DNA of 64,000 nucleotides from Oidiodendron maius Zn. Taxonomy: Eukaryota; Ascomycota; Leotiomycetes; Myxotrichaceae. The position numbers and the translations under genes were made by a program. The notes beneath the pieces are model-generated. The model did not search any database. It saw nothing but the letters and a program-made list of their open reading frames with translations, and was not told where the DNA came from. Of this stretch, positions 9,876 to 20,635 are shown piece by piece (the first letter of the stretch is position 1; the number at the start of each line of letters is the position of its first letter). The DNA lies in NCBI GenBank assembly GCA_000827325.1, contig KN832888.1:100069-164068 (forward strand), written 5' to 3'.

Positions 9876-11262
9876 CTAAACCACCCGCAGAGAATGGCCA
9901 TTGATCTCCCTTTCCGACTTGTTTTGAATCCCATGAAGTCTTCTCTCCTTTCGACTTGGGATATCACTTTCTTTATTAGGCATAATCCGACCAGGATGCA
10001 CGACATTGAGTATAACAAGGGCGATGAGCATTGGGAGCGAATCGATGCAGTATTGGTATGCTTCGTGGCTCGGGATATTGCTCTGCAGCCCTCGGGAATA
10101 TTCGCAGAGTCGGAAAATGATTCTCATCTTGACAACAGCACATCAGCGCATTGAAGTTTGTCATAGTTTGGAATGGACGTACTGTGATGAGCAATAAAAC
10201 TGCATACAGGGCGTAGAGTAATGGCAGTGCTTTTGATACCTCTGTATTTCCTTGGCAAAGTTGATTGGCAACGGTTCTGTGGAATTTGATTGCAAAGAAT
10301 GCAAAAACTAGAATAAAGAATTGTTGTATTCCAACCTAGAGGATGAATGGAGTCAGCTCAATCAACCCAACGATTTTCAGTGTTCCAGAGTTAGAGGTTC
10401 CAAGATAATCATATTGGAAAAGCAAAGCTAGAGGATTTACTTACGCCACCCATGTAGATGTGAATGCCTTGAACATTAGCCAAACCCTACTCCTCAAACC
10501 AGTTTTGCACTCACCATTCAGGACCTGTTGATCCGAAACGTTGTTTCCAGCAGCCATCGAAGCGCCCGACACTTGAATAATGAGTGCACTGTGGAGGAGT
10601 CAGTACCTTTGCCACTCCGTACAAGCGACGAAGATGTACATGATATCAAGAACAACAAAGTATGTTCCAAGTTTCCACGCTGTGACTCGATACAATTTGG
10701 CATCCGGTATGAAGTTCCATGTCATTCGTCCCATCTGCATAACGGTGGAATTAGAAAGTGCTTGATATGTGGCTTTTCTGGAGAACCGAGACACAGTCTT
10801 TGGAGAAAATAATGAAATGGCTGAAGGAAAGAAAATCCATCTCTCATTAGACACACTTACAACCATGTAAACATATGCGTTGGTGAATAAAGGCGCAATC
10901 TAAGTGTTGTTACTCACTGGCTCCGTAATGGAGAAGGTTGCCCACCAGAATTAGCACAAACCATGCAGCGTATGGCCCGAGACTATTTGGATTTTTGATG
11001 CTGACAATTCGAAAAATATAATTGATCGTTTGCACAAGTCCTGACCCTATGATTACCCAAGAATATGCCTTTTTGTAATGCATCGCTTGTCCGAGATGCG
11101 CGAAAGTAACAAGTCCAAAGAGGATTGCAAAAAGGATTGCGGCGGCGGTTGAAGGGCAAAACCCCCATAGTGTTTGCTGTGGATCTGCACGAGATGTATA
11201 ATGTTAGGCTGATGTCGCAAGTCTGTACTATATGGCAACCGACCTGAACAAATTGCGGACAT
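9876..11262 (-). CDS. RTA1-like seven-transmembrane protein
   Basis: Eight exons (complement): 11262-11244, 11184-10946, 10899-10861, 10734-10623, 10571-10515, 10467-10445, 10335-10183, 10127-9876, giving 297 residues with all phases consistent. The reading contains the RTA1 family landmarks: YGFCPSTAAA-like start of helix 1 (here WGFCPSTAAAILFAILFGL), LFTNAYVYMVMGRM, TYFVVLDI, GASMAAGNNVSDQQVLNG, IHIYMGGVGIQQFF and RIIFRLCEYSRG. The family lies in membranes and is linked to lipid translocation and azole or other toxicant resistance in yeasts; the substrate here is unknown. It is unusually intron-dense, with exons of 19, 39, 57 and 23 nt. It lies head-to-tail with the Zn2Cys6 regulator, so local control is possible but unproven. 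Confidence 0.85.
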
Positions 11263-12306
11263 ATTGAAAGGTAGAGTATTATGAAAGTCGGCTGTGGAGT
11301 CCGAGTGTTTATGCTTCGAAATGCGCGTAGGTTCTCGTTGAGGGATATAGGCAGAAGACGAGAAGAGAATATCTAGTGGAATGAAAGACGTCTCTGCCTT
11401 CGGGGCCGTGAAATATATTTGTAGTTGGTGGCCACATCACTGAAACTCGATCTCGTATGGACAATATTAATCCATTAGCTTCCCGTAAAAGAAGGGGGGA
11501 TTTGATAGTGCAATAGCACCATATACCTGGCAGTGAAAGACTTTTTCGGTACCTTAGGCTCTCTCTGAAATCCGCAAATGATAGCGATAAGATTGGCCTG
11601 TTCGTAGGTACATTAATGGAGTTCCAGGCAGCAGAAATTAAATATGTTATAGCCCTTTCGCGCGTCTTCTAAGTCTGTAGGTGGGTAGTTAGCCAAAAGA
11701 CTAGGGGGTCTTGTCTAGCTGCATTGATTGGTCGGTTCGTACGGACGTCCTTGCCATCAAACGAATTTGCCTATTCCAGCGAATCAAACACGCCTGTTTC
11801 GCAATGCGGCGCTCAAACCCCATAGAGCTAGAACAAAAGCCGCATGTCTAAAAACGAAAGTGGGCTTTTCTTAATGCCTTTGGCATGCCAGCAAAATGTC
11901 TAGCAGCAATTCAAGGGCAAATTTACCAAGACTCAAGATTATAATGATCTTTTTAAGGCAAGTCTAAGCATAGTCCACTCACCGACTCTCCGGAAATATA
12001 AATCACGCTTCTCGTTACTTTACGCAGTATAGTCTAGCTACTATTAAAATAAATGACATCTCAAATGATGACCACACAAAGTACCAGAGTAACAAACAGT
12101 GAGGACTAACGACTGAGTTGAAACAAAGAGCTGGTGACCATTAGAGAACCAACCATTAAGCACAAATAGTAACTTATAATCGTCGGCTCGCTTCGACTGC
12201 CTCCTACATCGCGTAAGCATTCCCATGACGATAACTTTTCTTAGCAAAACACACTCAAACTCCATCTTGAACTCCATCAATAACGCGACAACTCGGCTGC
12301 ACAACT
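11263..12306. other. RTA1 upstream region; no gene seen
   Basis: About 1 kb with short, unconvincing frames. The left part is the likely RTA1 promoter. The right part leads into the decayed pogo-type transposase. I could not identify terminal inverted repeats for that element here. Confidence 0.4.
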
Positions 12307-14016
12307 ATGGCTACACCAAATGACACCTTAGATGTACATACTCGAATACAGCTAGCTAAAGACTGGCTTCAAGAACACGATAATAAGGATGAAAAGCTAG
12401 TAACTGCAGTGCGTATCTTCAATGTTATTCCATCAAGTCTAAGCTATTCAGTTACCTACGCCACTAATCGCACTCCTGGGGGGGGCAAATCAGATTTTAA
12501 CCTCTAATCAAGAACGCAGCATACACCAGTTCATTTAGTCCTATTTAAATCATAGCTTACTTCCTGCAAAGGTGTCCTTATATCGGCAATTACGCGTCTT
12601 CGATCCCTTGAAAATAAGCCTCCTCCTTTAACCTCCTGGTTCCAAAAGTGGTGGAAAACACAGCCATTACACAAAATCAAGACTAAACCAATTGCACGCG
12701 TCTCAATCACTGCACAAGACAAGGACGAGGTTTCTTAATGGTTTAGGGAATCTAGAAAGGTATTAAAGAAGCACAAGGTTAGTCGAAAGGATATCTGGAA
12801 CTTTGTTGAGACTGGATTTTGAATTGGTTGTCCAAAAGGGGAGGAGATATACGTGACTTTAGATATTAAAGAAGTAAGTTATTATTTAAGGATTAAGGTC
12901 TAGACTAATAGTCTATAGTGGTACTCTCTTAGCCCTGAAAATCGACGCTCCGTGACAGTTATTGAGGCTGTATCTGCAGCTGACCAGACAATACGTCCAA
13001 TAATTATAATACAAGGAAAATGGCAGATGGACTCCTGGTACCGAGATCGGCAACACCAGAATAAGCTTGTTCTTTTACCAGAGAGTGGTTTTACCACTGA
13101 TCAACTCACCCTTCGATTCTTAGAGTGGTTTATTATACACACTAGGGCTGGCACTTATAAACAACCAAAGCTGCTTTTAATGGATAATCATGGGAGTCAC
13201 ATTACACTTGAATTCATCCTTCTTGCTAGAGAGAATAATGTCATTCCTTTCTCATTTCCAGCTCATTTAGCACACTACATGCAGCCATGTAATGTAGTGA
13301 TTTTTCAGGCTATGAAGCACTGGTATAGTAAAGCTATTCAGTGTACACTTGAATCCCTAGATTTCGACTATACTGTTGGCTCATTCCTTAGGGATTTACC
13401 TAAAATACGCACTCAAACGCCCAAAAAAATGACAATTAAGCATGCATTTGAGCAGGCAGGGATGTGGCTAATTGACAGGCGAAAAGTGCTTTAAAAGATG
13501 TCAAAATACATGAAAGAGGCAACTCCAAAACCACTAGTATTACCTGATTTACCGCCTCCTGCAACACCACGTACGGCTCATGAATTCCGGGCCAAATGGT
13601 CTAATTTACAGCCAAAGCTTCAAAATCAATTAATTAGCCCAAGTCAACGAGAATTTGACTCAATTAAGCGTGGTCTACAGTCCCTATTTGATATTAGTGA
13701 TATAACTCGAGTTGAGCGAGACCTATTATACACTCGTATTGCTGAGATTATACGCAAAAAGCCAACTATTCGACGCCGCGTAGGATATGGAGACATGACT
13801 GCGCCTTATGCACAAGGGCTAATAAATGCTAGGGATAGGAAGGTAAAAGAGAAGTGGGAGAAACAAGCAGCAAGGGCTTAAAGGATAGCTAAGAATAAGA
13901 GGAAGAGAGAGCTCTATGATTTAGGGGTCTTAACGCTAATTGATACAATTGACTTAATACTGGACGAAAGGTTCAACCAGGTACTCGAGGACTGGTTTCC
14001 GCTATGCTATTCGTAA
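12307..14016 (+). pseudogene. Dead pogo/Fot1-type (Tc1/mariner) transposase
   Basis: The N-terminus (MATPNDTLDVHTRIQLAKDW) has the helix-turn-helix start of pogo/Fot1 transposases. The frame shifts at a G run (12479-12486), is broken by stops through 12900, and recovers at 12952. The DDE core is recognisable: SPENRRSVTVIEAVSAAD, LLLMDNHGSH and a C-terminal segment to about 14016. The second catalytic aspartate (DNHGSH) is present. The first, normally in an NFDEAGF-like motif, reads NFVETGF, and the third, normally CDV after the HxMQP motif, reads CNV. The product would therefore be inactive even apart from the stops. Terminal repeats were not found. Confidence 0.8.
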
Positions 14017-14159
14017 GTTAGACGGTAGTTGGCCTTCCTCTAGCACATTACAAGAAACAAAACAAAGAGTAATAATAATTGTAGACTCAAGACAATATAT
14101 ATTTATATAGGACCTGCTCATATCCTCAGATTGGAAGAACTAGAGCACATTTCAAGAAA

Positions 14160-14939
14160 CTAGACACTTGATCCTTCTTCGGCAGGTGTAACAGCATCCA
14201 TATTCTTGTGTCTCACTCCTCCCAGGGCCGCAGCTAAATCCCATGACTTAGCCCTCAATTTTTTCCTGTCTTCCGGTTGTAGCATTCCATCGTGGAACTT
14301 CTCCTTGAGCTTCGACGCCATATGCCTACACCGCCATATCCAGAAGAAATGACTGAGAATCATTGCACCCTCAGAGAAAAGCCCGCCTGGAATGAACCAG
14401 ACAATGCCGGACAGCAGAATCCAGATGAATTCGTTATCGTTAGCGTGTTTGTGTAATGGAGTCAAGAACCATATTGCAGCAGAAATTGGAGTCAAGCTTA
14501 TGAATCGCACCGGTTAGCTTGTTGGCCGACCTACGACGAAACTCGAACGCGTGATGTGAATTCATAGCAAACAAAAGACAGCTTACATTATGGCTATGGA
14601 AAAATCCTCGATGACCTTATGCCACATCGCTTTGGCTATCTCGTCCAGGAGGCCATCGATGGCCTGAAAATCGGCCTGCAAAATGTCCTCGGAAGGGCCG
14701 AAAGATAATGTTGCTTCTGAGTTCAAAAGCTGTGACTCCTCTGATAATTCTACGTCGAAGAAACCTTGAGCGATTAAATATTGCCCCATGTGATTGTAGG
14801 TATTTTGAAGCTGACTTTTTAGAATGACGTTGTAGGCGGTATCTTCGTTCGGCTTCACGCTAGGCGCATCATTGCCACTGCCGACTATCACTTCTGGCGC
14901 ACCGCCCGGGTTACTTTTGACCGACGATGACTGGCCCAT
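14160..14939 (-). CDS. Unrecognised membrane protein with N-terminal MGQSSS
   Basis: Two exons (complement), 14939-14587 and 14496-14160, joined by a 90-bp intron (GTAAGC...CATAAG) restore one 229-residue frame. I do not recognise the family. Visible features are an N-terminal MGQSSS compatible with N-myristoylation, an acidic middle part, then two hydrophobic stretches (LTPISAAIWFLTPL and FIWILLSGIVWFIPGGLF), followed by a basic, soluble tail (SKLKEKFHDGMLQPEDRKKL). This suggests a small membrane-anchored protein with both ends exposed on one side. It sits between a dead pogo element and 2 kb without clear genes. It could be a lineage-specific gene, and expression is unknown. Confidence 0.5.
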
Positions 14940-16991
14940 ATTATGCTTGAGTGCGGCAGTGTGGTTTTATTAGTTCGTTCGCACCCCCAAGTGCCTGCCT
15001 GAGGGCCGTGGGTGATGAAATGAGCTCCTTTGAATTTTGGAAACGATGGAAATGGAACTGCAGGATTGAGAATCAGCCCAGGCAGCAGCGAAAAATATCT
15101 CAAGCTTCATCGCTGATGAGGCTCCTCACGTGCCCTCGTATTACCTCCGAAAAGGTGCAGGACAGGCACGGGGTCACGTTCACCCACAGACATACAACTC
15201 GGTGGCTTATCGTACATGTTGACCTCGATATCGTTCAAGGAATGAATCCTCATCTGAGATTATATGAAGGGACCTATTATCACTCCATCAAGGAGTCTCG
15301 TAAATTTCCTTATTTGTGGGTTGGCAAGAATCTATGCCGCCCGATAGCTTTTAGGGCACCCGATGGGCTCATGTCACAGCCATCTCCACAGTCTGTATGT
15401 AAGCCGCCCCATCAGTATCTGATCGTCAGGAGTAGCATGGTGAGCAGGTGTAACCCAAGACAATTTACAGACAGCCGGAGTTCATGGCCCAGGGAGGGGA
15501 CAACGGCGCGGCGGATTGGGGACACTTTGTATATCGAATGGGATATCGCGTCCAGATCCCGCGGAGATTGAGAACTCGGCTATGAGTTTCATAGTGATAC
15601 GGTTATAACGGCAGGGTAATAATCTCTCCAGCGAGCTAAGTTGTTGCTTGTAAGGATTGAATCTTTGCGTTCGCTGCGTGCATCTCTTTCCCGAACATCC
15701 CGCAAGATATACTCTATGTCCAACTAGAGAATCTTACAATGCCAATGCCAATGACAAGCCACAATAGTCAGCGGTCACGATGGATGCCGACTTTTGGTTC
15801 GGCAGGCTGGTCCCGTGTTTAGGTTTGTGCGGATGGGAAGGATTGCAACCAGGCAGTCCCTGTGAAGACTTAAGTATCCGCGTCTATAAGCTGAATAAAG
15901 TTTTACACAAGATTCTTATAAGCGTGCCTCCAACTATACTGGAGCTTCTTCAAACCCTTATATTTGATAAGTTCCCTTACGTTATCAGTGACGAAAAACT
16001 GTTCATCATCCTCCCCGTAGCACATCAGCTGCTTTGAAGTAGTCATCTTTGGAGAAAACGTCTCTCGTAGCCACAGTATTATTAGAATAGCCACGAAATA
16101 CATTTGGGCCCTCGCACTAGAGATCTTCGAGTTTGATGATGGGCACCTTGCTTCCATCAAGTAGTCCGAGCTGTGTCGTAATATTCGGTGGTAAGACACC
16201 AACAGAACCCTGGGGGACTTGCGATCACGCTGAGCCTATGCCCAGAGCTAGTCACATCATATTCGTTACCTAAGAAAGCATACTCTGGATTGATGCAAAC
16301 GTATGCCATGGAACTCGTCTCACGTATACTGCGTCCTTCACAAACTTTTAGGGCCCATTGATTTCTCAGAGAGGTTATCATTCCCACTGAAGTGACATGC
16401 CGACTTGAGCACCTCTGCCTGCATTGTCCACAACTCTGCTCCGCACTATTTGGCACCAAGTCACACGACCAAGATACGGGCTTCGAGGACGGCCGTGTCG
16501 CGAACCTAAAGAGCTGCCTTATCAATTTCTCCATGTGCGAGCCCACAGGGCCATCTTCTTCGGCCATTTTGGGCGGATCTATGTGGCACCCCAATTCCTC
16601 ACATGGGAGTGAGGCGTCATTTTCATTCTGCCCTGAACCTCCTCCCTGGACTGCGGCAATGGTGGTTAAGCAACTGCTAGAATTCACTTTCTCGCATATT
16701 TATTCGGATCACAGCCCTTTCGATGTGAGCCATCACGAAGATCGTAGCCTGATGTCACGCTAAGGTAAGTGCTTATCTATAATGAAATTACAGTAAAATC
16801 GCCCAAACTAGGCAAGAGCACAGCCTCACAGACGGAAATTTTCTTTTTTCCTGACGCGTCAAATTAAAACACGCGCGGCTTCAGAGAGAAACGGGGTTTT
16901 GCTTGGCTGTATTCTCCCTTGGACAGCGCACATTCTTCAGAACACAATCCTCTCTCATACGATCACTGATATCCTTCACGCCCACCAAGCC
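14940..16991. other. No recognisable gene
   Basis: Several frames of 60-206 codons overlap on both strands (longest 14951-15571 plus and 16157-16687 minus). None has a known domain, splice pattern or clear coding bias. The right end (16850-16991) is probably the promoter of the rightward glycosyltransferase. Confidence 0.4.
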
Positions 16992-18702
16992 ATGGCTCCA
17001 AAGCGCAAGCTCCTCTTCCTAACTAATCGCGAGCATGGCGCTGCCAATGTCCATCTTGCAGTCAGCTATGAGATTCTAACGCAATATCCGGGCGTCGAGG
17101 TACATTTCGCATCCTTTGCTGGCCTGCAGAAGCACGTGAGGGCTGTTTCCTTGCAAGCGTCCAAATTATTGCCGGGAGAAGCGCCAGGAGTTTCTCCAAT
17201 TATATTTCATGCGCTCCCCGGATCTTCTATCACGGAGACCATTGCCGCGCGTTTCGGCACGAGCTTTCAAGAGGCCATGACCCATCCTCCTGGGGTTGCG
17301 GGGGCAGTCCAGAGCTACAAGCGCATTGGGGACTTCGCCGCATCATGGCCTGGAGAAGAGCATCTCAAGATCTATGCGGCCATCGCAGAAGTGATCCTGG
17401 AGGTCAATCCTGCTCTGGTGATTCTAGATCCCGTTTTCATTCCTGGAGTAGAGGCGTGCAGGAACTTGCAAGCCAAGTATGCGATGCTGAGCCCAAACGC
17501 CATGAAGGATCTTCTGGTTCAGCAGCAGCCGAGGGGCGAGATATTCTGGAAATACCCCGCGTAATAGCCCTAGTTTTCTCCTCATTGCTCACCCTTCCCT
17601 CCTCTGGTTTAAATTTTAAGCTTGGCTGGAATAGAAGTCAGCACGATTTTGCTATAGCTGTCTCTATCTACAACATCTGCTGACGAACACCATAGCATCT
17701 CGTCTGGCTTTCCCTATCCTCTGCCAATACATCTAATTCCAGCCAATATTTACCTCATCTTCCGCCTCATTCTGTCATTCGTACTTTGCAAATCTCTAAA
17801 TAACAAAACCTCTTATCTAAAGAAGCATAATCACGAGGCCGCTCCACCCTTCTCCACGGCTGGCGACGACACATCAGTCTCTTGGCTCTTACCCTCCCTC
17901 CCGGAGATCGACCTCCCCATTACTTTCGTCCCTCAAAATGTCACCCTATGTGGCCCGATAATCATGGAATTCGCCCCTGTGGGAGATATTGACGCCGAGT
18001 TAGCACAATGGCTTTCGCGTGGGCCCACTGTCATTATTAATCTTGGCAGCTTATTTCGCTACGATGAATCCAGCGCGAATAGTATGCTCGGCGCAATCGA
18101 GATTCTGCTGCAGAGGGTTCCAGGTGTACAAGTACTGTGGAAAATGTCAGCACTCCAGGACGAAGTAGTCTGGGTTGGTAAGCTGAAGAAGCAACTGGCA
18201 GAAGAAGGGAGAGTGCGCGTCGAGGAGTGGATATCCGCCGAGATGGCGGCAGTTTTGGCAAGTGAAACTGTGATTGCCGCTGTGCATCATGGAGGCGCAA
18301 GCAGCTATCATGAGGCGATTAGGTTCGTGACCACCTTTACTCTTCCCAATTCTCCACTTTCTGTCCTTCACTCTGCCTTGGTCTCGTTTAGAATAGCTAT
18401 CCTCCACCTCAATCCCACTGACACCTTCTCCTAGCGCTGGCATACCACAAGTTATTCTCCCCATGTGGGTCGATCTCTACGACTTCACAACTAGAGTCGA
18501 GTACCTCGGTATTGGCCTTTGGGGAAGCAAAAATTCAGCTCCTGGTTGGGACGCCCGGGAACTGGGTGACACAATGGTGGAGGTCGTGCAAGACAGTGAG
18601 GTGTCGAGGCGAATGCAGAAGCGAGCGAAAGAGCTGAGCAAAATCTGTCGAAAGGAAGAGGGGAGAAAAGTTGCCGCTAGAAAAATAATTGAGATGCTGT
18701 GA
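16992..18702 (+). CDS. UDP-glycosyltransferase (GT1-like)
   Basis: Three exons, 16992-17560, 17696-18322 and 18435-18702, give 487 residues. The start ATG at 16992 lies in CCATGG context. The N-terminal half begins with a Rossmann strand and an acceptor-side HG motif (LLFLTNREHGAANVHLA). Exon 2 has a hydrophobic segment (IPANIYLIFRLILSFVLC). The C-terminal half has the sugar-nucleotide signature VIINLGSLF, then EWISAEMAAVLA and, across the last intron, AAVHHGGASSYHEAISAG followed by PQVILPMWVDLYDF. These are typical of family 1 transferases that move a sugar from UDP-sugar to a small acceptor. The acceptor is not predictable. It converges with the amino-acid permease, with 187 bp between stops. 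Confidence 0.85.
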
Positions 18703-18889
18703 AGTGTTGGTAGACATTAGAATCGTTATAATACTAGATTTATACTTTGTTCCTAGATGTGCAGTTGTAGATACTATGGCACAAGGGTAAAACGAATTGA
18801 AGTGGTAATAGACCAGATGTAAGAATACTAAACTAAGAGTATTAAGTACAGGAGGCTGGTTACGTAGAACGCACGAACCAACACCATTT

Positions 18890-20635
18890 CTATGCTATCC
18901 AGAACCAGATTCTTTCGATTATATTCCTAGGCACACGTGTTGGCCAGACGACTGCATCCAGCGCTGCCTTGCCAGTGTAAATATCCGCCTCTGCAGGATT
19001 TCTCCATTTCGTCCGTTTTAACAATTTCCAGAAGAGGAACAGGCCAAAATAGATGGGCACTCCCAAGTAGTCTGTGAGGAAAGCATCAGTGCTGAAGCCA
19101 CCAGCAATCGAGTCAAAGCCATTGAATAAGATAACCAAGCTGAAGAAGCAGAGGCAGATCCACGCGAGGTAGGGTTGGAAGGGCGATTTGAATACCAGGG
19201 TGTCGCGGTCAACGCCCTGCGCTTTGAGAGCTTTGTGGAACATTATATATGCAATACAGATCGACACCCATGTAAACAGAGTGGAGATTGTTGTCAAGTT
19301 CTGGAACCATGTGAATGCCGTGCTGGAGCCACCGGAGCCGACTGAGAGGTAGGTCAAGGCCGAGATTGACGCGGTGATTATAACACACCAGTAGGGCACA
19401 CCACTCTTAGAGCAGCGGAGCAAGAATCTTGGCGCCTGCTTGTTTTGAGCCAGAGCGAACAGCATTCGAGAGCCTGTGTATAAGAAGGCATTCGCAGAGG
19501 AAGTAGCGGAGGTTAGAATAACCGCATTGATGATTGACGGTAAGACGGGAATATCAGCACGGTAGATCGCGATCACCCATGGGGATTGAGCGGCGCCTGC
19601 CTCATGATTTGCAATGGCGGAAAGAAGGCTTGGATCGTTATACGGGACAAGCACGCCGATAGCAAGCGTCCCGAGGACATAGAAGAAGAGGATACGCCAA
19701 AAGACACGTCGGACAGCCTTGGGAATGTTGCGACGGGGATCTTCGGCCTCGCCAGCAGCCACTGCTACCATCTCGACACCGCCATAGGAGAAAGCAGCGT
19801 TAACGAGAGTAGACCAGAGACCTAGGAAGCGCCCGGTATTACCGCTGGCAATATACGGCTTCATGGCTCCCGGATGCTTCCAATATCGGAAGCCCAGTCG
19901 ATCGCGGTTCGGCCCACCACCGAGGTCCAAGATAAAGGCAAGCAGCAGGAGGCCAACGATCGTGATAATCTTAATCGACGCAAAGATGAACTCGGCTTCT
20001 CCATAAATGGCGACGGCGAAGATGTTCAAGCAGATGACAATGACAATAATGATCGAGATCCAGGCTGCCACATTGATGTTGTCGGCCCCATGCCAAAATT
20101 GGATGACGGTTGACGCGGCGGAAATCTCAGCGCAGAGAGTGAGAGAGTATGAGTACCAATTGTTCCAGCCCACAGCGAAGCCCAACGCGTCGTCGGCATA
20201 ACGCGCGCAGAACTGGGGAATGGCGCCGGGCAGCGGCAGCCAAGTCGACATCTCTCCCAGGGACGACATCAAGGCGTAAACTGCCAGACCCGTGAGGATA
20301 TAGCCCAGGAGGACAGAAAGGGGGCCGGCCTGCGTAAAAGCTCGACCAATACCGAGGAACAGGCCGGTACCAATTGTGCCACCGAGGGCGATGAATTGAA
20401 TGTGTCGTGATTTCAGCCTCAAGAATAGGTCAGCAGCATTCTAGCTGGGGGGGGACAAGGATCGTGCCTACCCACGAGAGACATAACCGTATTCCTCGGC
20501 AGTCTGGATATCACCATAGATATCCTTTGCTTCGCTCGCCTTTGCTCCCTCACGCGCCTCATACTTGCCGAGATGCTCGTCGCCGGGCGTGTCGTCGCCA
20601 TGCGGCTCTACGATATAATCTGGTTCTTTCTCCAT
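18890..20635 (-). CDS. Amino-acid permease, AAT/YAT family (Dip5-like)
   Basis: Two exons (complement): 20635-20472 and 20417-18890, intron 54 bp, 563 residues. The hydrophilic acidic N-terminus (MEKEPDYIVEPHGDDTPG) is cytosolic. Helix 1 carries the diagnostic IALGGTIGTGLFLGIG motif, and about 12 membrane segments follow. NAAFSYGGVEMVAVAAGEAE is the conserved block of the fungal amino-acid permease family. Overall wording resembles the Dip5 acidic/neutral amino-acid permeases, but substrate cannot be fixed from sequence alone. GATA-type motifs upstream would fit nitrogen-source control. Confidence 0.88.

Noticed and set aside
14951-15571. 206-codon frame on the plus strand
   Set aside because: It starts in the upstream region of the orphan gene, has no known motif and an unlikely composition.
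16157-16687. 176-codon frame on the minus strand, partly overlapped by another at 15903-16202
   Set aside because: No recognisable domain, no splice junction that joins it sensibly to other frames, and overlapping frames on the other strand. Left uncalled.
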